Shown here in pieces: positions 24,901 through 34,330 of a DNA stretch of 64,000 bases; positions within the stretch are counted from its first letter, which is position 1, and every line of letters begins with the position of its first letter. The notes under the pieces were generated by a model. It worked only from the letters and a program-made list of their open reading frames with translations, did no database searches and was not told where the DNA came from. A program made the translations under genes and the position numbers. Origin of the DNA: a virus; the IMG/VR virus record IMGVR_UViG_3300042868_012858, positions 1 through 64,000 of that record; one strand, written 5' to 3'.

Positions 24901-25700
24901 TTAATGCAATAATCTTTTCAAAAGATAGAGCATCACAATTAAGGTTGCTTCTTTATAGTATTCAAAAAAACGCACCACATGCATTTAATTTGAATGTAAT
25001 ATATACTTCTTCTAATGAAGAATTTAAAAAAGGATATGAAAAAGTAAAAGGCGAATTTTCTAGCTTGTGTAATTTTGTAGAGCAAACAGATAATTTCAAA
25101 GAAGATGTTTTGACTCTCTTAAATTCTGAGAGTGAATTTAGCTGTTTCTTTACAGACGATGATATTATTTACCAACCATTTGATGTAGAAAGCGTAAAGA
25201 ATTCTATAAGAGCAGATGATGATGTTTTTTGCTTCTCTTTAAGATTGGGAACTAATGTTACTTTCTGCTATACTATGAACACGGAAAACGTTCTTAAAAA
25301 CTATGAGGATTTAGATGAGTTAATAAAATGGAATTGGTCTTTGCACTACCTAGACTTTGGATATCCATTATCAGTTGATGGGCATATATTTAGAACGAAA
25401 GATATTTTAAAGCTTACCAAAAAAGTATCATTTACCAATCCTAATCTTTTCGAGGGCAATCTTCAAATTTTTGATACGTTTCCTAAAGAAAAAATGGTTT
25501 CTTTTAAAAGTAATGTACTAGTCAATACTCCAAATAATATCGTAAATTCAACACACCCAAATAGACATTCTGCTGATTTCGGAATTGGAGTAAAGCAATT
25601 AAATGATGAATATTTGTCTGGAAAAATTATAGACTTGGAGTCTATGGACTTTTCTAATATTGTAGGGTGTCATCAAGAGATAGAATTTAAATACAAATAA
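24897..25700 (+). CDS. Putative glycosyltransferase (GT-A-like)
   Basis: 267 residues. Begins with a GT-A-like strand INAIIFSKDRASQLRLLLYSI, and has FSCFFTDDDIIY near residues 80-91, where a metal-binding DxD would lie. Later GYPLSVDGHIFRTKDI resembles acceptor-side loops of related enzymes. I assign it to the glycosyltransferase superfamily by fold pattern, without a CAZy family. Start overlaps the thioredoxin stop by 4 nt (ATGA), indicating translational coupling; the next gene starts 1 nt after its stop. Confidence 0.7.
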   Translation: MINAIIFSKDRASQLRLLLYSIQKNAPHAFNLNVIYTSSNEEFKKGYEKVKGEFSSLCNFVEQTDNFKEDVLTLLNSESEFSCFFTDDDIIYQPFDVESVKNSIRADDDVFCFSLRLGTNVTFCYTMNTENVLKNYEDLDELIKWNWSLHYLDFGYPLSVDGHIFRTKDILKLTKKVSFTNPNLFEGNLQIFDTFPKEKMVSFKSNVLVNTPNNIVNSTHPNRHSADFGIGVKQLNDEYLSGKIIDLESMDFSNIVGCHQEIEFKYK

Positions 25701-26354
25701 ATGTCAAAGCATTATATTATAGAAAGGGCTAAATCTAGATTGGGAAGCCCTACGATGAATTTAGAATTGGATGATAAAATTGTAGATGCGTTATTTGACG
25801 AAGCATCATCAACATTTTTATATTACTACCAACTTTCTAAAGCAAAGGAAAATAGTGTTTTTCAAAATATAACTGACAATAGTCTTAGTAAAATAGAAAC
25901 CTCTTGGGTTTGTAGATATTTTACTGCATTACTAAAAGAGGCCCTTGGAAATGTAAGAGGCAAGTTTGGTGGTGAAATTAATGTTCCTGGCGGACCATTT
26001 AAATTAGAGTATTCGCATTTACTTAGAGAAAGTGAATCGGAAAAGATATCTCTTATTAAAGACATATATCCTCATCACGAATATAGCGCTTCTCCATTTG
26101 CGCTACTTGGTGTTTATGTAAATATTGGAAATTTAGATACAAAAGATGCAGAGGCAATAATGGATAAAGTGTCTCACTCTTTTTCAGAAACACTTCCAAA
26201 GTATATCAAAACAGTCATTATGCCTTCTAGGGTAGAAAGTAAAATAGAAGTAGTTTATTCAAATAATTCAAATAAAGAAATAGATTTTGAGTTATTAGAA
26301 CAACTTAAAGACTTAGACAAAGAATTAGAAAAATACATTAAAGATGAAGAATAA
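25701..26354 (+). CDS. Second gp13-like neck protein inside the glycan run
   Basis: 217 residues. The first 115 follow the gp13-like protein at 6269-7462: RLGSP--NLELDD near the start, a helix with conserved aromatics, then SWVCRYFTALLKEALG, RGKFGG and a PGG strand, but without the Gly-rich middle insertion. The C-terminal 100 residues (LLGVYVNIGNLDTKDAEAI) are not found in the first copy. I infer a virion attachment protein related to the neck, possibly anchoring an accessory structure. It starts right after one glycosyltransferase stop and overlaps the next by 11 nt, so it is expressed with the glycan genes. Confidence 0.6.
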   Translation: MSKHYIIERAKSRLGSPTMNLELDDKIVDALFDEASSTFLYYYQLSKAKENSVFQNITDNSLSKIETSWVCRYFTALLKEALGNVRGKFGGEINVPGGPFKLEYSHLLRESESEKISLIKDIYPHHEYSASPFALLGVYVNIGNLDTKDAEAIMDKVSHSFSETLPKYIKTVIMPSRVESKIEVVYSNNSNKEIDFELLEQLKDLDKELEKYIKDEE

Positions 26355-27087
26355 CATAAAAGTAATTACCCCTTTTTATAATCCAGGGGAATTTTTAGAA
26401 ACTTGCGTTAATACGCTTATGTCTCAAAAATATGACAACTTTAAAGTATTATTTGTTGACGATTGTTCAACAGATGGTTCATTTGAAAAACTGCCTCACG
26501 ATAATGAAAAGGCAGTTATTATTAAAAATGAAACTAGAAAAACTGCTTTAGAAAACATACACGATGCTATTATGAATCATTGTGATCCTGATGATATTGT
26601 TGTTTTGATTGATGGTGATGATTGGTTGCCAAATAAAAATGTGCTTTCTTATATAAATGACTTTTATAATCAGAATGATTGTTGGATTATGTATGGTCAA
26701 GCCAATTGGACAGATGGCCGTAGAGGTTTTGCGTCTGCATATTCTGCAGAAGAATTTAAAAACATCAGAAAGTCACCGTTTAGAGTATCTCATTTACGAA
26801 CTTTTAAGGCAGGTCTTTATCAAAAAATAAAAGAACAAGATTCTGAGTTTTCCTGTATGAAAGATTCTGATGGAGATTTTTATAAAATGACATATGATGT
26901 CGCTATTATGTTCCCTATTCTAGAAATGGCTGGCGTAGAAAAAGTTGCATTTAATGATACAATTCTGTATATTTACAACAGAAATAATCCAATTAGCGAT
27001 GATAAAGTAAATCAGCAGCTTCAGTGGAATATTCATACAGAAATATCAAACAAAAAATCTTTTAACAAAATAGAAGATTATAAATAA
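26344..27087 (+). CDS. Glycosyltransferase family 2
   Basis: 247 residues. Clear GT2 N-terminus: IKVITPFYNPGEFLETCVNTL, then FKVLFVDDCSTDGS, and the metal-binding region VVLIDGDDWL at about residues 88-97. The DGDDW motif is characteristic of this group. It would transfer a sugar from a nucleotide donor to an unknown acceptor in the cytoplasm; no membrane anchor. Overlaps the gp13-like gene by 11 nt and directly abuts the paralogous GT2 at 27088. Confidence 0.9.
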   Translation: MKNNIKVITPFYNPGEFLETCVNTLMSQKYDNFKVLFVDDCSTDGSFEKLPHDNEKAVIIKNETRKTALENIHDAIMNHCDPDDIVVLIDGDDWLPNKNVLSYINDFYNQNDCWIMYGQANWTDGRRGFASAYSAEEFKNIRKSPFRVSHLRTFKAGLYQKIKEQDSEFSCMKDSDGDFYKMTYDVAIMFPILEMAGVEKVAFNDTILYIYNRNNPISDDKVNQQLQWNIHTEISNKKSFNKIEDYK

Positions 27088-27828
27088 ATGGAGAATTTTT
27101 TTACCATAGCCATAGACACTTGCAATCATAAAGATTGGATTGAAAGGTGTCTAAATACTTGTCTTACTCAAAAATATGACAATTATGAAGTTGTATTGGT
27201 TGATGCATTGTCTGATGATAATACTTTTGAAATTGCCGAGCGATATGCAAAAGAATTTCCTAGATTAAAAATTTACCAAAACGAAGTAAGAATACCTCAG
27301 ATAGCTAATTTTTTGTGGCTTACAGAATTATCTAGACCAAACTCAATAGTTGTATCGGTGGATGGTGATGACTGGCTTAAGCACGGAAAAGTACTTAGTA
27401 AGTTAAATGATGTTTATAACTCTGGAGATGTATGGATGACTTATGGTACATATGAAGAATTTCCATATAGAGACGTTTCTTCAATATATCAGCCATATCC
27501 ACAGGAAGTAGTAGAAAATAACTCGTTCAGGGAATATAGATGGTTGGCATCTCATTTAAGAACCTATAGACGAGAGTTATTTCTTAAAATTAATTTAGAA
27601 GATTTTAAGAGAGAAGATGGTGAGTGGTTGGATACAGCTGGAGATCAAGCTATGATGCTTCCTATGTTAGAAATGGCTTCAGAAAGAAGTAGACATATTT
27701 CAGAAGCATTACTTGTGTATAATGTAGCTAATGTTACAAGAGATGGTGCTTTAAATGAATCAAGACAAGTCGAACTTGCTAACTATGTGAGGTCGAAAAA
27801 TAAATACACTAGATTAGAAAGTTTATAA
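27088..27828 (+). CDS. Glycosyltransferase family 2 (paralogue)
   Basis: 246 residues, paralogous to the preceding gene: FTIAIDTCNHKDWIERCLNT, YEVVLVDALSDDNT and VVSVDGDDWL at residues 90-99, plus a shared ASHLRTYRRELF segment also seen as VSHLRTFKAGLY upstream. Tandem duplication with divergence suggests two successive linkages of similar type. No membrane segment. Starts 1 nt after the previous stop; its own stop overlaps the next start (TAATG). Confidence 0.9.
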   Translation: MENFFTIAIDTCNHKDWIERCLNTCLTQKYDNYEVVLVDALSDDNTFEIAERYAKEFPRLKIYQNEVRIPQIANFLWLTELSRPNSIVVSVDGDDWLKHGKVLSKLNDVYNSGDVWMTYGTYEEFPYRDVSSIYQPYPQEVVENNSFREYRWLASHLRTYRRELFLKINLEDFKREDGEWLDTAGDQAMMLPMLEMASERSRHISEALLVYNVANVTRDGALNESRQVELANYVRSKNKYTRLESL

Positions 27829-28529
27829 TGGTTATAGGAAATGGAATGTTGGCAAAGGCTTTTGGTTCATATATAAAAAACGAAAACGTTATTATATATG
27901 CATCTGGTGTGTCCAATTCCGCTGAAAATTCCGATGAAAACTTCCAAAGAGAAATAAATTTACTAAAAAGTTGTATTCAAGAAAATACAAATAGTTTAAT
28001 AATATACTTTAGTACGTGTAGTGTGAACGATGATAGTTTAAAAGATACTAAATATGTTCAACATAAAAAATTCATAGAAGATTATATTCAAAAAAACGCA
28101 CAAAAGTTTATTATTTTCAGGCTACCGATAGTAATTGGACATACAAAAAATAATTTCACGCTATTCAATTTTTTAAAAGAAAAATTATCTTCAAACCAAG
28201 ATGTGTTCATTCAAAAAAATGCATATAGATATTTAGTTGATATAGAAGATATTTCAAATGTTTTATCTAGAGTTATAGATTCTGGAGAATTTTCAAATTC
28301 TATAATTGATGTTAATTTTAGCAAGAAAATCAGTGTATTGGAAATATCTAATATTATCAAAAAAGAACTACAATCAAATTCAAAAATTAGCATAGTAGAT
28401 GGTGGCGGTTCTTATTATGTAAATGATTCACAATTAAATGGTTTTATTTCCAATAAAAAAATAAATTTTCCTGAAACATATAACGAAGAAGTATTAAAAA
28501 AATATTTAAAAAAAACAATCGAAGTATGA
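27828..28529 (+). CDS. NAD-dependent epimerase/reductase-like protein
   Basis: 233 residues. A short-chain dehydrogenase fold: nucleotide-binding start VIGNGMLAKAF, strand IIYFSTCSV, then YVQHKK that supplies the YxxxK pair, and IIFRLPIVIG followed by YLVDIEDISNVL. These match extended SDR enzymes acting on nucleotide sugars, but the protein is short (usual 290-330), lacking much of the substrate domain. May act on a nucleotide-linked keto sugar; substrate not predictable. Coupled to both neighbours by overlapping start and stop codons. Confidence 0.75.
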   Translation: MVIGNGMLAKAFGSYIKNENVIIYASGVSNSAENSDENFQREINLLKSCIQENTNSLIIYFSTCSVNDDSLKDTKYVQHKKFIEDYIQKNAQKFIIFRLPIVIGHTKNNFTLFNFLKEKLSSNQDVFIQKNAYRYLVDIEDISNVLSRVIDSGEFSNSIIDVNFSKKISVLEISNIIKKELQSNSKISIVDGGGSYYVNDSQLNGFISNKKINFPETYNEEVLKKYLKKTIEV

Positions 28530-29413
28530 TTAATCAATTGAAGTTTAAGATAAATGAAAACAAAATAGACTATGAGTCTATAAAATCAAACGCAATAATC
28601 AACTTGCTAAATGATGAAGAGTTTGATGTCAATATTATAATTGGTTGCAGAGGAAGAAAGAATTTTACTATGCCACTAATAGAGAGTTTTGAAAATGCGA
28701 TAAAAAATACTCCAAATAAAAAAATCACTATTACGTTTGTGGATCATAATACATTTCCAGAGCATATGAAGCTTGTGAAAGGAAGAGCTAGTTATATGTG
28801 GACAGAAGGTAATGTGTCCGACCAATATAGTAGAAGTTTTGCTTATAATTTTGGTGTTAAATATGGAAATAATGCTAAGTTCTATTTACTGCATGACTTG
28901 GACATTTTAGTCAAGGAAAACTTTTTTAACGAGCTTTTTGAAAACCTAGGAGAACAAAAGTGTATACAGCCATACGGAGGTAGAAGAGTTCTATATATGT
29001 CTGAAAGCTTAACTAAAAGAGTTATAGAAAAAGAAATAGATTATAACAATTTCAATCAAGATTCTCCAGAAGTTAGCTTACCTATGTTTAATGGTCAACC
29101 TGCGCTTGGGTCAAAAGGCGGATCAATCTTTATAGAGAGAGAATTGTTTGAAGAGGTTGGTGGTTTTGATCCTGAGTTATTTTGGGGGTATGCTGCAGAA
29201 GACCAATTTTTTTGGGAGAAAGTTAACGCTGTTTCAAAAGTCGGGTTTGCAGATAGTCCTTTAGTAGATATGTTTCACATGTGGCATCCACCTTCTTATG
29301 TTACAAATCCATTGCTTCATATTATGGAAAATGATTGGATTATGTTTAAGAATTTAAACACAGAAGAAAAGATGGAAATAATTAATCTAAAAAAGAAATT
29401 ATATGCAGAATAA
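28526..29413 (+). CDS. Glycosyltransferase, GT7-like (galactosyltransferase type)
   Basis: 295 residues. FDVNIIIGCRGR opens the GT-A domain; FYLLHDLDILV carries a DxD-type motif near residue 127; the C-terminal part has GGSIFIERELFEEVGGF followed by WGYAAEDQFFW, which matches the GT7 C-terminal domain signature (GG-s/t-F-GG/NGF-WGWG-ED). GT7 enzymes transfer Gal or GalNAc. Start overlaps the previous stop by 4 nt, end overlaps the next gene by 11 nt. Confidence 0.8.
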   Translation: MINQLKFKINENKIDYESIKSNAIINLLNDEEFDVNIIIGCRGRKNFTMPLIESFENAIKNTPNKKITITFVDHNTFPEHMKLVKGRASYMWTEGNVSDQYSRSFAYNFGVKYGNNAKFYLLHDLDILVKENFFNELFENLGEQKCIQPYGGRRVLYMSESLTKRVIEKEIDYNNFNQDSPEVSLPMFNGQPALGSKGGSIFIERELFEEVGGFDPELFWGYAAEDQFFWEKVNAVSKVGFADSPLVDMFHMWHPPSYVTNPLLHIMENDWIMFKNLNTEEKMEIINLKKKLYAE

Positions 29414-30296
29414 GGCTTTTATATTCACAGAATCTTATGGGTGTGGTCTAATATTAAAAAAATGTTTAGAATCTTTTTTTAGGCATCATCCCGATACTAT
29501 AGTTCACGTATTTGGTACTCACAAAGACTTTAAAGAGTTGGGTAAATTCAAAAATGTAGAATATATTGAACTGAGTGAAGATTTGGAGCTTAAAGAATGT
29601 TTTAAGCATGGTCACCTAGGAACTGCTCACATAGGAGCTAGGGTCATAAAAGAATTTTCAAAAGGATTTGATTACATCATTCATTTTGATAGCGATGTAA
29701 TATTTCAAAAAGAATCTCTTTCTTTGTTGTACGATAAAATTGATGAAGGATACGATTTAATAGGACCTGTTAGATGTTATAAAAATAATATGAATGGTAG
29801 AACAGATTTGTCTGAATTATCAGATGTTTCTCAAACATATTTTTATGCGTTTAACAAAACAAAAATAAGCGACTATAGTTTTGTTGATTTAAGAAATATG
29901 ATTGTTGGTTTTCACAATCCTTTGAATCATCCAATATTAGATTACTTTGATCCTGTTTCTTTTGATATTTTAAAAAATGGAGGTAAGTCTTATTTTCTAA
30001 ATGTAGATTTGGTTGGAGGTTTAACTCTTGAGGGAAACAGAAAAAATAAATATGAAGAATTGAATAGCGACATGGATTTCGGAGAAAACCTAATGCATTT
30101 TGCTGGAGTCGGATCTGGAATGAAATTTCATTTTCAAGGGGCAGAGCAAACAAATCAATCATATGTAGATTGGGCTCTTAAAAGATTTGCTTTGTATTAC
30201 AAATTATTTTATGGAATTTCTATAGATAATGTTGAGGTTGATGATAAAAAGTTTGAATTACTAAAAAAAGAAATCGATGAAACAGCTAATTGTTAG
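29403..30296 (+). CDS. Putative glycosyltransferase (GT-A, DSD motif)
   Basis: 297 residues. An N-terminal strand AFIFTESYGCGLILKKCLESF, and FDYIIHFDSDVIF at about residues 90-102 with a DxD metal-binding motif, followed by a YDLIGPVRCY strand. The C-terminal half holds YFLNVDLVGGLTLEG and HFAGVGSGMKFHFQG. I recognise the superfamily but not the family; donor and acceptor unknown. It overlaps both neighbours (11 and 20 nt), typical of this run. Confidence 0.75.
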   Translation: MQNKAFIFTESYGCGLILKKCLESFFRHHPDTIVHVFGTHKDFKELGKFKNVEYIELSEDLELKECFKHGHLGTAHIGARVIKEFSKGFDYIIHFDSDVIFQKESLSLLYDKIDEGYDLIGPVRCYKNNMNGRTDLSELSDVSQTYFYAFNKTKISDYSFVDLRNMIVGFHNPLNHPILDYFDPVSFDILKNGGKSYFLNVDLVGGLTLEGNRKNKYEELNSDMDFGENLMHFAGVGSGMKFHFQGAEQTNQSYVDWALKRFALYYKLFYGISIDNVEVDDKKFELLKKEIDETANC

Positions 30297-31077
30297 CAAT
30301 ATAGATCCGTCTTGGCCTAATATAGAAGTAGAATACGCTAAACCTATAGAATTGTTTATTGATAGTCTTAATGGATATAATCCAGCTAAAAATTCTTTTA
30401 AGATTTTATGGGTAAAAGAAATGGAGGCTATTAGTAATTTTAGGAGCACAGCTATAGATAATAAAGATAAGTTTGATGCTATTCTGACTTATGATGAGGA
30501 AATATTAAAACAATGTGAAAATGCACACCTGATGTTATTTGGAACATCCTGGGTGCACAACTATAATTTTTCTGATAAAAAATTTCAAGTATCTCATCTT
30601 ACTGGTCATAAAAACTATGCAGTCGGACATAAACTTAGACAAAAAATTCATTATAAACAAAATAGTATAAAAACGCCAAAGGATTTTTATATTAGTAAAT
30701 ATGGAGGTGTGGAAAATTTTGCTAATAACAAAATCTTGGGTGAACAAAAAGAGCCTTTGTTTGATTCTCAGTTCCATATTTGTATAGAAAATTCTCAGCA
30801 GTCCAATTGCTTTACTGAAAAAATTATGGATTGTTTTGTAACTAAGACAATTCCTATTTACTTTGGTGCGCCAAATATCGACAAATACTTTGACATAAAT
30901 GGCGTTCTTGTGGTGAATAATTTTGAAGACATTTTAAGCGTATGTAATTCATTGACCGAAGAAGATTATATTAGTAGGATATTTTCTGTAGAAAAAAACT
31001 TTGAATTAGCTCAAAAATATATTACTATTGTTGATAGACTTAAGAGCGTAATAATTAATATAATTGAAAAAAAATAA
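30277..31077 (+). CDS. Fucosyltransferase-like glycosyltransferase (GT10)
   Basis: 266 residues. The C-terminal half has the GT10 signature: FHICIENSQQSNCFTEKI then PIYFGAPNIDKYFD (about residues 165-205), equivalent to the FENS...TEK...P-v-yGaP motif of alpha-1,3/1,4-fucosyltransferases, in which the Glu and Lys contact GDP-fucose. The N-terminal acceptor half is variable, as usual. The cluster also encodes Gmd and a GDP-fucose synthase-type enzyme, so the donor could be made in place. Shorter than most GT10 proteins (300-400). Cytoplasmic by sequence. Confidence 0.85.
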   Translation: MKQLIVSNIDPSWPNIEVEYAKPIELFIDSLNGYNPAKNSFKILWVKEMEAISNFRSTAIDNKDKFDAILTYDEEILKQCENAHLMLFGTSWVHNYNFSDKKFQVSHLTGHKNYAVGHKLRQKIHYKQNSIKTPKDFYISKYGGVENFANNKILGEQKEPLFDSQFHICIENSQQSNCFTEKIMDCFVTKTIPIYFGAPNIDKYFDINGVLVVNNFEDILSVCNSLTEEDYISRIFSVEKNFELAQKYITIVDRLKSVIINIIEKK

Positions 31078-31083
31078 AATAGT

Positions 31084-31800
31084 ATGGACAAAAATAAGCC
31101 TTTAATAACTATTATTATACCTTGTTATGAGATGAGAGGTGAGGGTGTGTCGTTTTTAAACTTTTCTCTTGAAAAAATCTACTCACAAAGCTATAAAAAT
31201 ATAGAAGTGTTGATTTCAGACCAATCAAATAATTCAGATATTTTTGAAGCCGTTAAAGCTTGGGATAAAAAATTAAACATCAAATATTTTTTGAATACAG
31301 GATCAGAGAAGAGTTCATCATCAAACTTAAATTTTGCCCTGAAAAAAATATCCGAAGAAACAAAGTATGTCAAATATTTATTTCAAGATGATTTCTTGTT
31401 AAACGAAGAATCAATTCAATTGACAATAGATTCTTTAGAATTAAATCCAGATAAACATTGGCTTGTAAGCTCTTGCTACCATAGTAATAATGGTCAAGAC
31501 TTATATTATCCTTTTGAACCGTATTTTTATGAAGACATATTTTTGGGAGAACCTAATTCTATTAGCGCACCATCTGTATTAACGGTAAGAAGAGAGGCTG
31601 CAATAGATTTTGATAAAAATTTGATATGGCTAATGGATGTTGACTATTATAGACGACTTTATGATGAGTTTGGAGAGCCAATTATATTAGATAAACACAC
31701 TGTAGTAAACAGAACTTGGGGAGGTCAAGTTGGAAACAATGTAAGTGCAGAAACACAAGAAATAGAAAAAAATATTGTAACAGAAAAATTTAAAAAATAA
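31084..31800 (+). CDS. Glycosyltransferase family 2
   Basis: 238 residues. ITIIIPCYEMRGEGVSFLNF start, IEVLISDQSNNSDIFE, and VKYLFQDDFLLNEES, where QDD takes the place of the usual DxD. LIWLMDVDYYRRLYDEFGEP near the end resembles the GT2 acceptor-site segment containing the catalytic acidic residue. This variant GT2 is typical of polysaccharide and O-antigen loci. Acceptor unknown. It begins 6 nt after the GT10 gene. Confidence 0.85.
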   Translation: MDKNKPLITIIIPCYEMRGEGVSFLNFSLEKIYSQSYKNIEVLISDQSNNSDIFEAVKAWDKKLNIKYFLNTGSEKSSSSNLNFALKKISEETKYVKYLFQDDFLLNEESIQLTIDSLELNPDKHWLVSSCYHSNNGQDLYYPFEPYFYEDIFLGEPNSISAPSVLTVRREAAIDFDKNLIWLMDVDYYRRLYDEFGEPIILDKHTVVNRTWGGQVGNNVSAETQEIEKNIVTEKFKK

Positions 31801-31802
31801 AA

Positions 31803-32372
31803 ATGGAAAAAATTGAAGACATATTCAAACAAAAATGCTTAATAAGTAATGATATAAATGAGCATTTACCTGTATTAAAAAAATATACAGAGGATTGTGA
31901 TGTAGTGGTAGAAGCTGGAGTTAGAAGTATTGTTTCTACTTGGGCTTTTTTAGCTGGCAAACCTAAAGAGTTAATATCAGTAGATATAATACACCCATCT
32001 ACCTACATTAACCACGACCCTAGTGGTTGTAACATTAATTTAGTAGAACAATTGGCGCACGAAAATGACATTAATTTTAGATTTATGTTAGGTAGTACTC
32101 TAGAAATTGAAATTCCTGAATGTGACCTTTTGTTTCTAGACACTCTCCATAATTATAGCCAGTTAAAAAAAGAGCTAGAACTGCACTCAAATAAGGCTAA
32201 AAAATACATCATACTGCATGATACAGAAAGTTTTAAAGATAAAGGAGAAACCAATAATGAAGACGGCATAGGAAGAGCTTTAGATGAATTTTTAGAAGAG
32301 GGAAATTGGGTAATTAGAGAAAGGTTGACAAACAACAATGGTTTAACTATTTTAGTTCCAAAAAATGCTTAG
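31803..32372 (+). CDS. SAM-dependent methyltransferase-like protein
   Basis: 189 residues. Rossmann-like pattern: VVVEAGVRSIVSTWAFL (motif I), ELISVDI, CDLLFLDTLHNYSQLKKEL and YIILHDTESF. The D-T-L-H and HDT signatures match the Methyltransf_24 / cephalosporin-hydroxylase-like group that methylates sugars or amino sugars. A sugar O-methyltransferase role is inferred from the surroundings. The next start lies 8 nt inside its end. Confidence 0.75.
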   Translation: MEKIEDIFKQKCLISNDINEHLPVLKKYTEDCDVVVEAGVRSIVSTWAFLAGKPKELISVDIIHPSTYINHDPSGCNINLVEQLAHENDINFRFMLGSTLEIEIPECDLLFLDTLHNYSQLKKELELHSNKAKKYIILHDTESFKDKGETNNEDGIGRALDEFLEEGNWVIRERLTNNNGLTILVPKNA

Positions 32373-32997
32373 TCTGAAAAATGTAACTTTAGTGGCAGTA
32401 ACCTCAATAAAGATTGATGAAACAATAAATGCGTTAGAAAAAAGTTGTCAATTTATTGATTTTTATGATGTAAAATTAATTACAGATAAAAATATTGTTC
32501 ACGAAAAAATAAAAACAGAAAAATGCAACCCTATCAATAACATAGATGAATATAGTAGATTTATGATATATGACTTAAAAAATCATATAGAGACAGATTT
32601 TGTATTAGTGATTCAATATGATGGATTTGTAATAAATCCAGAGTGTTGGGATGATATTTTTTTTGAATATGACTATATTGGAGCTCCGTGGCCTAAAAAT
32701 AAGTTTTTTAATGATGACAATGTAAACATAAGAGTTGGAAATGGCGGTTTTTCTTTTAGGAGTAAAAAACTTTTAAACCTCCCGTCCGAACTTAAAATTC
32801 CATTTCTCCCCTATAAAGGGTATTATAATGAAGATGGGTTTTTAACAGCTGCCCATAGAAAAACATTAATAGAGAACGGAATTAAATATGCACCAGTTGA
32901 AATTGCTGGAAAGTTCTCAAAAGAACTAGAATGTGATGATGTGCCTAATCAGAAAACCTTTGGTTTTCATAAAGAAAACTTAAACTTGTATTTATAA
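32365..32997 (+). CDS. DUF5672-type putative glycosyltransferase
   Basis: 210 residues. Conserved features of the DUF5672 family: YSRFMIYDL, DFVLVIQYDGFVINPECW, YDYIGAPWP and VGNGGFSFRSKKLL. This family occurs in glycan loci and shows a GT-A-like half-domain with an IQ-x-DG in place of DxD, but its biochemical activity is, to my knowledge, not established. The first 8 nt overlap the methyltransferase-like gene. Confidence 0.8.
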   Translation: MLSLKNVTLVAVTSIKIDETINALEKSCQFIDFYDVKLITDKNIVHEKIKTEKCNPINNIDEYSRFMIYDLKNHIETDFVLVIQYDGFVINPECWDDIFFEYDYIGAPWPKNKFFNDDNVNIRVGNGGFSFRSKKLLNLPSELKIPFLPYKGYYNEDGFLTAAHRKTLIENGIKYAPVEIAGKFSKELECDDVPNQKTFGFHKENLNLYL

Positions 32998-32998
32998 A

Positions 32999-33619
32999 AT
33001 GTCAATAACAAAACAAGAAATAAAAAACCTAATAAATAACAGCGCTCCTGTTATTTTTGAAATAGGGTGTGCAGACGGGATAGATACTTTGGAATTTATC
33101 AACACATTTAATGAGTCATCTTTTAAACTATTTTGCTTTGAACCAGATCCTAGAAACATAGAAGAGTTTAAAAAGAGAGTAAGTGATTCTAGGGTGTTTT
33201 TGCATGAAATAGCAATTGGAGACAAGGACGGCTTAACAACATTTAACCAATCCTCTACAATATATTCATCATCTTTAAAAAACCCAAATATAGAAAATAT
33301 TCAAAAAACATGGCCTATGATAAATTTTGAAAATAGTTTTGATGTAATTGTTACAACTATAGATAGTTTTATCAAAGACAACTCAATAGAAATTGTAGAT
33401 TTTATTTGGGCGGATGTGCAAGGCGCTGAGGATTTAATGATATCGGGAGGGAAAAATTCTCTCATTGATAAAGTTAGATATATGTATACAGAATATAGCA
33501 ATGTAGAATACTATGAAAATGAACCAAGTCTAAATAAAATCATTGAACTTATGGGTGATAATTGGGAAGTTGTACAAGTTTTTGCAGCAGATGTTCTTTT
33601 AAAAAACAAAAATTTATAA
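32999..33619 (+). CDS. FkbM-family methyltransferase
   Basis: 206 residues. FkbM signature: VIFEIGCADGIDTLEFI (motif I near residues 18-34), KLFCFEPDPRNIEEFKK, FLHEIAIGDKDG, VTTIDSFI and IVDFIWADVQGAEDLMISGG. The FEPDP and D-Q/V-x-GAE elements are diagnostic. FkbM proteins O-methylate sugars or polyketides using S-adenosylmethionine. With the adjacent second FkbM this suggests methyl caps on the glycan. Confidence 0.9.
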   Translation: MSITKQEIKNLINNSAPVIFEIGCADGIDTLEFINTFNESSFKLFCFEPDPRNIEEFKKRVSDSRVFLHEIAIGDKDGLTTFNQSSTIYSSSLKNPNIENIQKTWPMINFENSFDVIVTTIDSFIKDNSIEIVDFIWADVQGAEDLMISGGKNSLIDKVRYMYTEYSNVEYYENEPSLNKIIELMGDNWEVVQVFAADVLLKNKNL

Positions 33620-33623
33620 AACC

Positions 33624-34328
33624 ATGATACTATACGATAGCAGTAAATTAGACCGATTAAAATACAAATTTGAAGGGTGCGAAACAATAGATAGAAATTA
33701 TTCGCAAGCTTATCAGGATATGTTTGTATTAACAATGTTAAACGGTAAAAAGAATGGAACATATTTGGAAATAGGCGCTATGGATGCCGTGTTTATTAAT
33801 AATACATTTCTCTTAGAGAGTAGGTTTGGATGGAGAGGTCTATCTGTAGATATAGACCCGTCATCTAAAGATACGTTTGTAAACAATGGCAGAAAAAATG
33901 ATTTCATACTAGGAGATGCCCTTGAAGTAGATTATGATAAATTCTTTCAAGATAATAATTATGGTAGCCGAATAGATTTTCTCCAAGTTGATGTCGAGCC
34001 ACAATCTCAAACATTAGCTTGTTTAAAGAAGTTGCCTTTTGACAAATATAGATTCTCTGTAATAGCATTTGAAACAGACTTTTATGATAACTCAAATGGA
34101 GAAGAAGAGTCTCTTAAGAATAGGGAAGAATCAAGAGCATTCTTAAAGTCTCATGGTTATGAACTGATAGTAGGTAATATAGCTAATATTGGTCCGCTTG
34201 GAACTGATGATTTATCTCCGTTTGAAGATTGGTATGTGGATCCAACAGTAGTTGATTCTAATTTAATCAATTTATTTAAATCATCTTCTGAGTTTAATAA
34301 ATCAGCAGAGGATTTTATGTGTGATTAA
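33624..34328 (+). CDS. FkbM-type methyltransferase
   Basis: 234 residues. NYSQAYQDMFVLTML start, then GTYLEIGAMDAVFINNTFLLE (motif I), GWRGLSVDIDPSS, IDFLQVDVEPQSQTLACLKK and FSVIAFETDFY. The S-Q-x-x-QD--l...G-ylEiGA-d and D-v-E pattern is typical of a subgroup of FkbM methyltransferases. Likely a sugar O-methyltransferase. Placed 5 nt after the first FkbM gene; they are distant paralogues, not a recent duplication. Confidence 0.85.
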   Translation: MILYDSSKLDRLKYKFEGCETIDRNYSQAYQDMFVLTMLNGKKNGTYLEIGAMDAVFINNTFLLESRFGWRGLSVDIDPSSKDTFVNNGRKNDFILGDALEVDYDKFFQDNNYGSRIDFLQVDVEPQSQTLACLKKLPFDKYRFSVIAFETDFYDNSNGEEESLKNREESRAFLKSHGYELIVGNIANIGPLGTDDLSPFEDWYVDPTVVDSNLINLFKSSSEFNKSAEDFMCD

Positions 34329-34330
34329 TT

